Below are positions 6,763 through 14,515 of a DNA stretch of 37,745 nt, one piece after another (the stretch's first letter is position 1; each line of letters begins with the position of its first letter). A model generated the notes under the pieces. The model worked only from the letters and a program-made list of their open reading frames with translations, was not told the origin of the DNA and did no database searches. Location of the stretch: assembly GCA_902573085.1 (NCBI GenBank), contig CACGHY010000010.1, forward strand, positions 1 to 37,745, given 5' to 3'. The stretch comes from an uncultured Candidatus Poseidoniales archaeon. Lineage in GTDB: Archaea; Thermoplasmatota; Poseidoniia; Poseidoniales; Thalassarchaeaceae. Both the position numbers and the translations under genes were made by a program.

Positions 6763-9101
6763 TGCGACGCCTCCCCTGTTTCCCCTGTTTCTTGGTCCGT
6801 GACCATCAGTCTCTGGAACCAGCTGGAGAGCCACCCTGGCTCGTTCGCGATGTGCTCGTTAGCGTCCTCCAGGGTTGGGAGACCCCATGATCCGTCATTG
6901 AGTTTGTAGAGAGTGTGATTCGGAGGTGGTGAGCTGGTCATCCACTCGAAGGACCATCCCCCCCATGGGTCATCTGGGGCATCCTCACCCCTGACGGATG
7001 ATACTATCATGTTGAACACCATGATGAAGTTGGAGAAGAAGAAGATGAAACCGGAGACGGTGATGAACATGTTCCACCCAGCAGCCTCCATCGGGAGGGA
7101 TCCAAGAGCCTCCTCGGTGGTTACGAAGTAGGTGTGGTGTCTGCGGGTCATCCCCCATACTCCCAGCCTGTGCATTGGCCAGAAGAGGGCGTTGTAGGAG
7201 ACGAATGCAGTTAGGAAGTGCAGGACTCCGAGCTTCTCGCTGAGCATCTTACCTGTAGCCTTCGGCCACCAGTAGTATATTCCTGCGAAGAACCCGAACA
7301 CGGTCCCGCCAACCAGTACGTAGTGGAAGTGGGCGACTACGAAGTACGACTCGTGCAGATGGGTGTCCATCGCTATCGACGGGAAGAACATCCCTGAGAT
7401 TCCTCCCAGTGTGAACGTAATTAGGAAACCAAGAGCCCAGAGTGTGTGAGTCCTGTAGACGAGGGAGCCTCCGTGCATCGTCATCAGCCAGTTGAAGATC
7501 TTGATTCCCGTGGGTACGGCAACCAGCATGGTGGTGAGCATTGTTACGAACCTCAGTGTAGGGCTCATGCCGCTTGTGAACATGTGGTGACCGTAAACGA
7601 TGAATGCCACGACTCCGATACCAGCTAGCGCGTAGACCATTGAACGGTAGCCGAAGACCGATCTCCTGGAGCTGGTTGCGATGACCTCGGAGATGATTCC
7701 GAACGAAGGAACGATCACGACGTAGACCTCGGGATGGCCGAAGTACCAGAAAAGGTGACTCCAAAGCAACGGATCTCCCCCAGCCGCTATGTCGTAGAAT
7801 GCAGTCCCGATAACTCTGTCCAGGTAGACTTGTATCAGCCCCACTCCGAATGCAGGGATTGATAGGAACAACATCACGTTAGCTATGAGCACTGACCAGC
7901 TGAAGAGGGGCATCTGCATCCATCCCATCCCAGGAGCCCTCATGACCGCCATGGTGGTGAGGAAGTTGATTCCTGTAAGCGTCGAGGAAGCGACCAACAT
8001 TATCTGTCCGGCAGCCCACATCGTTGTCCCATAATGAGCCCCTTCGCTCACTACGTAAGGTGCGTAGCCAGTCCATCCGGTGTCAGCGCCATGGCCTGAG
8101 AAAACCCCTGTGAAAATCAGCAGGGCCGCGAAGGGCTGCAGCCAGAAGGACATCGCGTTTATCCTAGGGAGGGCCAGGTCTGCGGCACCCAGTTGGAGGG
8201 GTATCATCCAGTTTGCGAATCCGTTAATCATCGGCATTGCCGCTAGGAAAATCATCGTGGTTCCGTGTAGTGTGAAGAACTGGTTGTATTGCTCCTGAGT
8301 CAGGAAGTCGTTCCCGGGTACGGATAGCTGGATTCTGATGATCATCGCCATGATACCGCCTACTCCTAGGAAGAAGAGACCAGCAATGAAGTACAGTGTA
8401 CCTATCTTTTTGTGATCAGTGCTAGTTAGCCAGTCTGCTAACCACGGAGCGAAATTATCCCAATCGAATGCCTCTGGATCCTTCCTGTAGAAAACGAACA
8501 CCAGCGTGAACGCTAACAAGGTCGCTGAGACGATGATGAGGACGCCCAGTACTACGAATGGGTCTGCTGCCTCTAAGACCTCTACCGGCCCACCAAGAGT
8601 GATTGTGAGTTTGTTCCACATGTCGCCTGAAGTACCGCCACCCGCTCCGTCTGCATTTCCATTGACCGAGTTCACATGCAGGATGAAATCCACGTTCGTG
8701 TCCGTAGCTGGAGCGGTCCAAGTCAGAGTCCAGGCTACCTGATCGTTTCCTGCTTCCGTGTGCCCGACCTCGTTCTCGTTGTACAACTGGGCAGTTGCGT
8801 CGTTAACTCCCAGCGAGCCTTGACTAGCCCACAAGTGGAACCCACCTTGGTTCACGTTCCCCTCTTGACTCGGGCCACCTTGGAAGGACACGGTGATGTT
8901 GTAGGTCTCGGAGTAGTTGTAGCTCTCAGGGAGTCCGTCTATGGAGGCTACGACTGAATCTGATGGTACGGCACCGTGGCAGTTACACCCAGATTGCTGA
9001 ACCCCAGATATTCCCGCAGGGAGGGATTGGGCGGACGGAAGCGCCAGCATCGCCGAAATGACCAACAAAACGGCGATTGCACCTTTCGTTCTGCTTCTCA
9101 T
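6759..9101 (-). CDS. coxA: Cytochrome c oxidase subunit I (A1 type) with an N-terminal secreted Reeler-like CxCH domain
   Basis: The 780-residue protein has three parts. Residues 1-26 are a signal peptide. Residues 36-170 are an exported beta-rich domain that opens with SGCNCHG (Cys39, Cys41, His42). It continues with TYNITVSFQGG, GGFHLWASQGSLG and TLTWTAP, a pattern I associate with Reeler-like domains carrying heme-type CxxCH motifs. A single helix at about 180-205 leads into the standard 12-helix subunit I core from about residue 222 (STDHKKIGTLYFIAG). The core has FGHPEVY near residue 455 (Cu-B His, cross-linked Tyr, D-channel Glu), GHHMFTSGM near 505 and HFHYVLVGG near 590. HPEVY marks the A1 oxidase class, which reduces oxygen to water and pumps protons. 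An ATG at 9101 preceded by a GGTGG site is preferred over the GTG at 9113. Confidence 0.94.
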   Translation of the reverse strand: MRSRTKGAIAVLLVISAMLALPSAQSLPAGISGVQQSGCNCHGAVPSDSVVASIDGLPESYNYSETYNITVSFQGGPSQEGNVNQGGFHLWASQGSLGVNDATAQLYNENEVGHTEAGNDQVAWTLTWTAPATDTNVDFILHVNSVNGNADGAGGGTSGDMWNKLTITLGGPVEVLEAADPFVVLGVLIIVSATLLAFTLVFVFYRKDPEAFDWDNFAPWLADWLTSTDHKKIGTLYFIAGLFFLGVGGIMAMIIRIQLSVPGNDFLTQEQYNQFFTLHGTTMIFLAAMPMINGFANWMIPLQLGAADLALPRINAMSFWLQPFAALLIFTGVFSGHGADTGWTGYAPYVVSEGAHYGTTMWAAGQIMLVASSTLTGINFLTTMAVMRAPGMGWMQMPLFSWSVLIANVMLFLSIPAFGVGLIQVYLDRVIGTAFYDIAAGGDPLLWSHLFWYFGHPEVYVVIVPSFGIISEVIATSSRRSVFGYRSMVYALAGIGVVAFIVYGHHMFTSGMSPTLRFVTMLTTMLVAVPTGIKIFNWLMTMHGGSLVYRTHTLWALGFLITFTLGGISGMFFPSIAMDTHLHESYFVVAHFHYVLVGGTVFGFFAGIYYWWPKATGKMLSEKLGVLHFLTAFVSYNALFWPMHRLGVWGMTRRHHTYFVTTEEALGSLPMEAAGWNMFITVSGFIFFFSNFIMVFNMIVSSVRGEDAPDDPWGGWSFEWMTSSPPPNHTLYKLNDGSWGLPTLEDANEHIANEPGWLSSWFQRLMVTDQETGETGEASH
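6770..6776 (-). promoter_or_regulatory. Shine-Dalgarno deciding the coxC TTG start
   Basis: The minus strand reads GGGGAGG within the 3' end of coxA, seven bases before the TTG at 6762. It is the main reason for choosing a TTG start that overlaps the coxA stop. Confidence 0.6.
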
Positions 9102-9109
9102 TGTGTTAT

Positions 9110-9114
9110 CCACC
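9110..9114 (-). promoter_or_regulatory. Shine-Dalgarno of coxA
   Basis: The minus strand reads GGTGG eight bases before the ATG at 9101, directly after the coxB TAA. It contains the competing GTG at 9113, which makes that GTG a poorer start. Confidence 0.5.
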
Positions 9115-9912
9115 TTAGTTGTGTGCGATCAGTTTGGCTGCCATGACCGAGTGAGCATCCCCGCAGTATTCCGCACAGAGGACCATCGATTCCTCGGACA
9201 TCGACTCTGATATGGGGAGCCAGAGAGTGGTTTGCTGACCAGGCAAAGTATCCTCCTTCGTCCCGAGATGTTGGAACCAAGGCGCATGCGTCACATCAAT
9301 AGAAGTCATGGTCGCTAGGTACGTCTCGCCCTTCTTCAGACTCAGCACGGGAACGCTTCCGTAGACCTCCATGGTCTCGGTTCCAGTATCGCAGATGCTA
9401 GTGCCCAATTCTAAGCAGTCGAAGCTCCAGAACCACTGCTGACCAGTAATCTCAATCACATGATAGCAATCTGAGGAGATTATTCCGGAACTGTCTATGG
9501 AGTTGTTAGAGGATTGGCCCTCCTCGCACTCATATCCGTGGATGCCTCCATCTGCGGATGTCCACATTGCATCCAATGGGCCCCACGAGTAGTAGGTCAG
9601 CCATACTATCAGAAGAAATGGCAGTACGGTCCAAGCCACTTCCAGACGCATGTCATCGTTGTGCTTGGGGAAAACTCCGATTTTGATCTCATCAACGTTT
9701 GGCAGTTTTTCTCCATCCTTGGAAGTGAACCAGAAGGAGTGATGGAAAAGCCATCCGAAGGCAAAACCTCCTACAATTAGGGACCAGAAAATATAGTGCT
9801 CCCACAGGCCTGCGAAGATTGGAGTCATCACTGACATGGTTGTCTCTGTATGTTCGGGCGAAACGCCTCTCATAAGGGTCGCGGGTAGGTCTTCTGCCAC
9901 GGGCCTCGACAT
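9115..9912 (-). CDS. coxB: Cytochrome c oxidase subunit II with binuclear CuA site
   Basis: This subunit takes electrons from an external donor through its CuA centre and passes them to subunit I. It is 265 residues long. The two N-terminal membrane helices lie near residues 40-60 and 90-112. The exposed cupredoxin domain follows, with the aromatic GQQWFWSFDC segment near 157-166. The complete CuA ligand set is visible: His209 in DVTHAPWF, then Cys246, Glu248, Cys250, His254 and Met257 in CAEYCGDAHSVM. A cysteine-rich insert (Cys129, Cys149, Cys166, Cys174) sits in the exposed domain and may form disulfides. It is the first gene of the oxidase operon. An AT-rich element at 9916-9926 lies so close to the ATG at 9912 that a leaderless start further in (Met14 at 9873 or Met26 at 9837) is possible. 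Confidence 0.95.
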   Translation of the reverse strand: MSRPVAEDLPATLMRGVSPEHTETTMSVMTPIFAGLWEHYIFWSLIVGGFAFGWLFHHSFWFTSKDGEKLPNVDEIKIGVFPKHNDDMRLEVAWTVLPFLLIVWLTYYSWGPLDAMWTSADGGIHGYECEEGQSSNNSIDSSGIISSDCYHVIEITGQQWFWSFDCLELGTSICDTGTETMEVYGSVPVLSLKKGETYLATMTSIDVTHAPWFQHLGTKEDTLPGQQTTLWLPISESMSEESMVLCAEYCGDAHSVMAAKLIAHN

Positions 9913-9929
9913 TTAGTTAAAAATACTAG
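9913..9929. promoter_or_regulatory. AT-rich core promoter shared by coxB and the Toprim gene
   Basis: Only 63 bases separate the divergent starts at 9912 and 9976, and the single AT-rich stretch (TTTAGTTAAAAATACTAG) lies here. It can be read as a TATA element in either direction, so the two transcripts may compete for or share it. Confidence 0.4.
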
Positions 9930-9975
9930 AAGAGATGGCACGAAACTACCCTCCAACCATTGCAGGTGTTTCGAG

Positions 9976-10500
9976 ATGACTGGAACCCCCTCATTACCAG
10001 ATTGGGGCGAAAAGAGAGACAACATCACGGGAAATTCAGATAGACTAGCTCGATTCGAGAAGGCCGCAAAGGCACTAGCAAGATGCATTATCAGGAACAG
10101 AGGGCATAGTCAACATGGAGGCGGAATTCCAGTGCTTGTCGAGGGAACAAGGGACGAACGCACTCTCAGGGCTCTCGGATTCACCGGTCCTGTAGAGAAG
10201 GTGAACAGGGGGTGGGACAGGCCGAGGCTCATCGCCTACCTGCATTCCGAATACTGCTCGCGACCAACTCCCGACAAATCCCCCTCGGTGATTCTGCTGA
10301 TGGACTGGGACCGGACCGGAGGTAGGATTCAAGCATCGATCAGGGAGAGGCTCATGGCCATGGATTGCCCAGTAGACGAGGACCTTAGAAACGTACTGAT
10401 GAGAGCCATGAAACCAGAGGGGAGGACAGTAGAGTCACTCCTGGCTCATGCTCCATCTCTTTGTCCTCTTATTGAACGCATATTGTTGGAGATCGATTGA
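9976..10500 (+). CDS. Toprim-domain protein (RNase M5/DnaG-like small Toprim family)
   Basis: A 174-residue protein whose core is a Toprim fold, used for metal-dependent cutting or joining of nucleic acid phosphodiesters. The first motif is VLVEGTRDERTLRALGF with the catalytic Glu56. The second is ILLMDWDRTGG with Asp110 and Asp112, the DxD pair that binds magnesium. The region between, VEKVNRGWDRPRLIAYL, fits the small archaeal Toprim proteins related to RNase M5 (COG1658). About 45 residues precede the core. No zinc ribbon or helicase domain is present, so it is not a complete bacterial-type primase. A target such as rRNA processing is possible but not shown. It is divergent from coxB and convergent with the Lrp gene, four bases apart. 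Confidence 0.8.
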   Translation: MTGTPSLPDWGEKRDNITGNSDRLARFEKAAKALARCIIRNRGHSQHGGGIPVLVEGTRDERTLRALGFTGPVEKVNRGWDRPRLIAYLHSEYCSRPTPDKSPSVILLMDWDRTGGRIQASIRERLMAMDCPVDEDLRNVLMRAMKPEGRTVESLLAHAPSLCPLIERILLEID

Positions 10501-10503
10501 CCA

Positions 10504-10947
10504 TCACTCCGGGACGGAGGGGGGCATCTCCTTGACGGAGTTCAGTACAAGATGGGTGACAGAGCGCTCGATTCCCGACATACTAAGCACGTTCTTGATT
10601 AGGTCGTCCAAGTCATCCCTGTCTTTTCCTCTGGCCAGAACCATAGAGTCGTAGTCTCCGGTCACGTCATAGACTCCATACACCCTGTTGTCCTTCGCTA
10701 TTTTCTCCTGGATCTCGATCAGTCTGCCCTTCTCGATCCTCAAACCTATCAAAACGCTGAGCCCCCAACCAGCCTTGTCCGGGTCTAACAGAACAGTGTA
10801 TCCTCTGATGACCCCTAAGCCCTCCAGCCTTCTCACTCTGTTGCTGACCGTGCCCAGGGCAACCCCTACCTCCTCTGCGATCTTCCTGAGGGAGGTCCTA
10901 GCGTCTGCCTCCAGGACCCTGAGTATCCTCTTGTCCACGTCGTCCAT
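10504..10947 (-). CDS. Lrp/AsnC family transcriptional regulator
   Basis: A 147-residue regulator of the feast/famine type. Residues 1-60 are a winged helix-turn-helix (MDDVDKRILRVLEADARTS, then IAEEVGVALGTVSNRVRRLEGLGVI), matching the AsnC-type DNA-binding domain. Residues 65-140 are the RAM domain, which forms the oligomer and binds amino acids or related effectors; YGVYDVTGDYDSMVLARG is typical. Full length for the family. In archaea these proteins act as repressors or activators at basal promoters and often regulate themselves. A perfect inverted repeat at 11009-11031 upstream of this gene is a candidate operator. The ligand and regulon cannot be read from sequence. Confidence 0.93.
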   Translation of the reverse strand: MDDVDKRILRVLEADARTSLRKIAEEVGVALGTVSNRVRRLEGLGVIRGYTVLLDPDKAGWGLSVLIGLRIEKGRLIEIQEKIAKDNRVYGVYDVTGDYDSMVLARGKDRDDLDDLIKNVLSMSGIERSVTHLVLNSVKEMPPSVPE

Positions 10948-11008
10948 GCCTTCACCGGGGCCTTAAGTTCGGATTACACGGCTCATGAACATATTCTATC
11001 TTGATTCG

Positions 11009-11031
11009 CTGGTCAATGGACATTTGACCAG
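11009..11031. promoter_or_regulatory. Inverted repeat upstream of the Lrp gene (candidate operator)
   Basis: CTGGTCAA (11009-11016) and TTGACCAG (11024-11031) are exact inverted copies separated by seven bases. The site lies 62-84 bases upstream of the Lrp start, just before the AT-rich patch at 10991-10999 that could be its TATA box. It is also nine bases past the methyltransferase stop, so an mRNA 3' hairpin is the alternative. There is no U-rich tract. Confidence 0.45.
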
Positions 11032-11041
11032 AAATTTCGAA

Positions 11042-12682
11042 TTATTCTTCTTCTCTGGGCACAAATGGCAAATCTCTCATACTTCTCATGACAAATATCT
11101 CGGACTGGCTCACCATGGGAGTGACTCTGCTGCCTACCCACACTGCCAGGCAGTAACCGCTAGGCCCTACTAGTATGCGACTCCCCCGATCGGTTTCCAC
11201 CAGCGATTCTATGTCCGTCCTATGGGGCTCCTTTCCCTGCAGTATGTCATCAATCACAATTTCGTCCACATTAACGAATGGACCTGAGATCTCCCCTCTC
11301 AGTCTTCTTGCTGCTCTTGATACTGTTCGGTCCAAGCTACCTTTCCTAAGCCTAGCTGCAATCAACCCTAGGTGAATCACCTTGAGTGGTCTCCATCTTC
11401 CACCCGGAATTAACTCCCTGCCGTTCTTTCTAGTTCTGTCATCGTCCCAGATTTTTCTTATTTCGTCCGAAGACCAGAGCAGGCTCTTCCCCCTCGACCA
11501 CATATTCGAGGGGACGGAACCCCAGATTTCTCTGAGCTCTGTTTCCCGCTTCTCGTCGATAGGCTGAGGAAAAGACTCTGAGTCATCGAATGTCTTCTGA
11601 GATGGAAAAGGAATGATTTCCCTACCCAGTTCTTCTTCCTGGACTCTTTCTAGAACGGCCAAGAAGAAACCTCCACCTCCAATCTCGTCGTTCCAGACTC
11701 TTAGGCAGTCATTCAACTGTGATGATACTGCCTTGTCTTTAGTCGGAAGTAAGTAATCTTCGGGTTTAGACTCTAAATCCAACTCTCCTCTATCGTTCAA
11801 CAATGGCCAATTTGTCATCCCTGGTCTGGATGGCACTCCTGAGAGCAAGTTCCCACAGGGGATCACTCTCACCTTGCCACTCGCTACGACTCTAGAAACG
11901 ACCGCTTCGTTCTCGATTGGATCCAGCGAGCAGGTCGAGTAGACGACTCTCCCACCAGGCCTGGTCACTGCAATAGCTCTACTGAGTAGGTCGTACTGCA
12001 AAGAGTGGAGTGACCGACCGGATGACGGTCTCCATTTCCTCCAAACATCTGGGTTCTTCCTCGTGGTTCCTGAGCCAGTGCATGGCACATCGACTAGAAC
12101 TCGATCGAACCCAGAACCTGGGACCTTGGGGATGTGTCTCCCGTCATGATGGACGACAAGCACTGTCTTGGACGCATGCCTGTGGACGTTAGTAACCAGT
12201 GTGTTTACCCTGCTACTGATCACTTCGTTAGCGATCACGGCCCCTGAGTCACCAAGATGCTCGCATATCTGAGTTGTCTTAGAACCCGGGGATGCGCACA
12301 GGTCGAGGACGATTTGACCGGGAGTAGGGTCGAGCGCCAGGACAGGAAGCATCGAGACCGCCTCTTGGCGAGTGATTCGCCCAGTCTCATGAAGGGCAGC
12401 CATCAGGATCTTTACCTCCTCTTTGGCAGAACCCCTTTCGAAGGGCATCTCCCACGCACTTCCGGGTCCTGAGAACCATGGGATTCTATTAGCACCGACA
12501 CCTGAAAGCCAAGACTCCACCCAGTCCTTCTCTTCACTCATGGGATTTACTCTAAGAGTCTCCGGCAACCTATCGTAGGAACCCTGGAACCACTTCTCCG
12601 ACCCCTCCCTCCAGTGGGATACTGCCTTGAGAAGAATGCTGTTCTCTGCCTCCTCCCTCCAGTCCGACTCCCTGCTATCCAT
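11042..12682 (-). CDS. NOL1/NOP2/Sun family RNA m5C methyltransferase (Trm4/NSUN-like)
   Basis: This SAM-dependent enzyme would form 5-methylcytosine in tRNA or rRNA. It is about 546 residues long. The SAM site appears as VLDLCASPGSKTTQICEHL near residue 125. The two catalytic cysteine motifs are DVPCTGSGTTRKNPDVW, where the cysteine after Pro assists release, and VYSTCSLDPIENEAVV, where TC carries the nucleophile. The WRKW and LQYDLLSRA stretch after the first motif is reminiscent of eukaryotic Trm4/NSUN2. The C-terminal 170 residues form an accessory, PUA-like region with little recognisable sequence. The ATG at 12682 is preferred over a TTG at 12694. tRNA is the likelier substrate, but this is inference. 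Confidence 0.9.
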   Translation of the reverse strand: MDSRESDWREEAENSILLKAVSHWREGSEKWFQGSYDRLPETLRVNPMSEEKDWVESWLSGVGANRIPWFSGPGSAWEMPFERGSAKEEVKILMAALHETGRITRQEAVSMLPVLALDPTPGQIVLDLCASPGSKTTQICEHLGDSGAVIANEVISSRVNTLVTNVHRHASKTVLVVHHDGRHIPKVPGSGFDRVLVDVPCTGSGTTRKNPDVWRKWRPSSGRSLHSLQYDLLSRAIAVTRPGGRVVYSTCSLDPIENEAVVSRVVASGKVRVIPCGNLLSGVPSRPGMTNWPLLNDRGELDLESKPEDYLLPTKDKAVSSQLNDCLRVWNDEIGGGGFFLAVLERVQEEELGREIIPFPSQKTFDDSESFPQPIDEKRETELREIWGSVPSNMWSRGKSLLWSSDEIRKIWDDDRTRKNGRELIPGGRWRPLKVIHLGLIAARLRKGSLDRTVSRAARRLRGEISGPFVNVDEIVIDDILQGKEPHRTDIESLVETDRGSRILVGPSGYCLAVWVGSRVTPMVSQSEIFVMRSMRDLPFVPREEE

Positions 12683-12759
12683 GACAATGCGCAATTCTCA
12701 TCATCCATCAATTGCACGTTAGACTCTGGCATTTCCAAACGACTGGATTAATGGGGCAT

Positions 12760-12772
12760 TTGTCATTGACAA
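12760..12772. promoter_or_regulatory. Perfect 13-bp palindrome in a divergent promoter region
   Basis: TTGTCATTGACAA is an exact palindrome around a central T. It lies 78 bases upstream of the methyltransferase start and about 67 bases upstream of the small gene at 12839. It may be a regulator site, possibly for an Lrp-type protein because half-sites resemble the TTGAC core at 11009-11031. Confidence 0.35.
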
Positions 12773-12811
12773 TACCGACAACGGTTAAACCTCTTTTGGA
12801 TTGCTCGGGCA

Positions 12812-12829
12812 TTGCGGCATTTGCCGTAA
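12812..12829. promoter_or_regulatory. Imperfect palindrome overlapping the expected promoter of the 12839 gene
   Basis: TTGCGGCATTTGCCGTAA is symmetric at 14 of 18 positions. It ends ten bases before the ATG at 12839 and covers the place where a TATA box would be expected, so it could be a repressor site. The GGCATTT core recurs at 12718 and 12756 in the same intergenic region. Confidence 0.35.
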
Positions 12830-12838
12830 GGGATGCAC

Positions 12839-13201
12839 ATGACACGTTTCGGATACAGAAGGAGGATCTCGAATGAGTCCTCAGAACCAACAAAGACAGA
12901 TGAGATTGGAACTAAGATGAAGTTAGGAGCCTTAGTCAAGAGAGCGAGGGATTTCGGAGTGGCAACTGGACCATTAAAGCCTATAGAGGCCTTAATGACA
13001 GTTGATCAGAAAGAATGGACTTGGCAGGTAGTTGATAGAGACGTCCTCAGTAAGCTGAGTCACAGATTGGTATTCCAGTCCGATGCCGGTCTCAGGAGGG
13101 AGATTCTGATGACTGAGGGGCTAGAAACTGCAATGGGCGCAGCATCGATGATTGTGGAGCTTGACGGCGGATGCGTCCTTATTGAGACTCTAGAACCATA
13201 G
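12839..13201 (+). CDS. Unrecognised 120-residue basic protein
   Basis: I do not recognise this protein. It starts with an arginine-rich stretch (MTRFGYRRRIS), then an acidic and lysine-rich linker, then a compact region from about residue 28. That region has amphipathic helices (KLGALVKRARDFGVATGP) and two short hydrophobic strands near the end (ASMIVELDGGCVLIET). There is no signal peptide, membrane helix or cysteine cluster. A second ATG two codons upstream (12833) is possible. Codon use resembles its neighbours and the frame is free of competing genes, so it is probably real. It lies 48 bases upstream of the Sec61 beta start, on the same strand, but Sec61 beta has its own TATA box. Confidence 0.65.
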   Translation: MTRFGYRRRISNESSEPTKTDEIGTKMKLGALVKRARDFGVATGPLKPIEALMTVDQKEWTWQVVDRDVLSKLSHRLVFQSDAGLRREILMTEGLETAMGAASMIVELDGGCVLIETLEP

Positions 13202-13218
13202 AATTAGACTCTAGTGGC

Positions 13219-13228
13219 TTTGAAATAG
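13219..13228 (+). promoter_or_regulatory. TATA box of the Sec61 beta gene
   Basis: TTTGAAATAG is centred 26 bases before the ATG at 13250, so the mRNA is probably leaderless. The same TTTGAAATA core precedes the S8e gene at the same distance. Confidence 0.6.
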
Positions 13229-13249
13229 GGACTGTGGGTGCGGTGCGCT

Positions 13250-13456
13250 ATGGCTAAGGAGAAGAAGGGCAGCGGCATTCAGCAGGCTGCAGGACTTATT
13301 CGCTACTTCGACGAGGAGTCAGAGGACGCAATACAGATTTCAAAGGGCTCAGTCTACTTTGTGTGCGTAGTTTTCAGTATCATAGTCTACCTTGCCAACG
13401 AGCCTACTCCGGACAACAACGTCTGGAAGTGGATGTGGGACACTCTGGGTTTCTAG
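13250..13456 (+). CDS. Preprotein translocase subunit Sec61 beta
   Basis: A 68-residue, tail-anchored subunit of the archaeal SecYE-beta protein-conducting channel. The N-terminus is lysine-rich and cytoplasmic. It is followed by the conserved GIQQAAGLIRYFDEESEDAI segment that matches the archaeal and eukaryotic Sec61 beta signature (AGLxRxFDEE). A single membrane helix (VYFVCVVFSIIVYLAN) lies at about residues 36-52. A short tail follows rather than ending right after the helix, which is a little long for the family. The ATG at 13250 gives the normal MAKEKK start; a GTG at 13238 is less likely. It ends two bases before the convergent unknown gene. Confidence 0.88.
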   Translation: MAKEKKGSGIQQAAGLIRYFDEESEDAIQISKGSVYFVCVVFSIIVYLANEPTPDNNVWKWMWDTLGF

Positions 13457-13458
13457 TT

Positions 13459-14211
13459 TTACAGGAGTTCCCGCTCCATCATTCCCAGTTCCGAATTCGG
13501 ATCCGCTCTCACTATTGCGCTAGAAGCCCTGCTAAGAGCCCTATCTACTGCGGGGGCGTTTTTGTCTGAAAGCGCCTCCCTGGCTCTTTCCAAATCCTCA
13601 TCCGCAGAGTCTAGTATCTCATCTCCTGACTCGTCAATTCCTCTCATTCTGTGAATCGAGTCCTGTAGTCTGGAGATATCATCACTCATGCTTTCCCTTG
13701 CTGCGGACATTAGCCCCTCCCAGCTGGAGGTGTGCTCCGACATCGTTCCGGACGTGGCTCTCTCGAATGCTCTGACCCGGACCGGCTCCCAGGGATTACG
13801 TCCCAGAGACGCAACGATGTCCATCGCGCACCTGGCTCGGGTTTGGAGGGGACCTTCTATGACTATCTCATTCACGAAGCATTTAGCAAACAGTCCAAAC
13901 CCCCAGTAGTGCCGGCTTGAGACAAACATCCTGACCTCTTCAGTCTCGCATTCTAACACCCACCTTTGTTCGTCGACCCTCGGCATCTCTCTGAACTTCG
14001 GGGGGTTGTGGGTCCCTAGGGATCTCAGAGCTGCCCTGGCTACATCTCCCAGATACACCTTACCGAATGACCCCTTGGTCCCGAACTGATGCATTGTACC
14101 TCTTTCGTCAAAAGCCATTCTTGGATCGGAATCACTCACTTGTGCGAATAGTACTGAGCGTTGGGGATGGACTCCGACTGGTCCACCCTCGCCGAACCCT
14201 TCCTCTCGCAT
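13459..14211 (-). CDS. Unrecognised 250-residue protein with a C-terminal helical region
   Basis: I cannot assign a family. The first two-thirds look globular, with Trp- and Phe-rich segments (RWVLECETEEVRMFVSSRHYW, GFGLFAKCFVNEIVIEGPL) suggesting a beta-rich binding domain. From about residue 165 the protein becomes helical and highly charged (DDISRLQDSIHRMRGI, DEDLERAREALSDKNAP), consistent with a coiled-coil or helical-bundle tail. There is no signal peptide or membrane helix, so it is probably cytoplasmic. The ATG at 14211 gives the full frame; Met32 is an alternative. It is convergent with Sec61 beta (two bases between the stops) and divergent from the small gene at 14290. Confidence 0.68.
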   Translation of the reverse strand: MREEGFGEGGPVGVHPQRSVLFAQVSDSDPRMAFDERGTMHQFGTKGSFGKVYLGDVARAALRSLGTHNPPKFREMPRVDEQRWVLECETEEVRMFVSSRHYWGFGLFAKCFVNEIVIEGPLQTRARCAMDIVASLGRNPWEPVRVRAFERATSGTMSEHTSSWEGLMSAARESMSDDISRLQDSIHRMRGIDESGDEILDSADEDLERAREALSDKNAPAVDRALSRASSAIVRADPNSELGMMERELL

Positions 14212-14289
14212 GTCAACCAGAAAAAGCAGGGGCGATTCAACGTTGCGTGTACGGCAATCCCTAAGTCCCTCCCATTCCAGTAACTAACT

Positions 14290-14484
14290 ATGCCACGTAG
14301 GAAGTATGGAAAGCTACAGAAAGTGATCGAGAGGCCTCCTCCAGACAACTGTAGCAGGTGCAGGGCGGGAAAGCATTGCCCGATAGAGGGGCATCCGGGG
14401 TATCAAGAAGGGGCCAGTAGGCAATGGAAGGGACCGGGAGAAGTCTCAAAGCGCAGCAACAAGAAGAATCCTGCAAGAAGGTGA
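14290..14484 (+). CDS. Small basic protein with a Cys/His knuckle
   Basis: A 64-residue, strongly basic protein of unknown function. It contains NCSRCRAGKHCPIEGHPGY (Cys-x2-Cys, then Cys and His), which could be a single zinc knuckle. The tail is rich in Lys, Arg and Asn and may bind nucleic acid. It lies in a 304-base gap between two unrecognised genes and does not overlap either. It may be real, but length and composition alone are weak evidence, and no clear TATA box or ribosome binding site precedes it. Confidence 0.45.
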   Translation: MPRRKYGKLQKVIERPPPDNCSRCRAGKHCPIEGHPGYQEGASRQWKGPGEVSKRSNKKNPARR

Positions 14485-14515
14485 GATTCAAGACTCACAT
14501 CCCAACCCCGATACG

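Noticed and set aside
8080-8957. Plus-strand frames opposite coxA
   Set aside because: They are antisense to a gene with intact heme and copper motifs and show no features of their own.
9934-9975. A 14-codon frame starting at ATG 9934 and overlapping the Toprim start in ATGA
   Set aside because: It is too short to support, has no recognisable peptide and is probably chance, although a leader peptide cannot be excluded.
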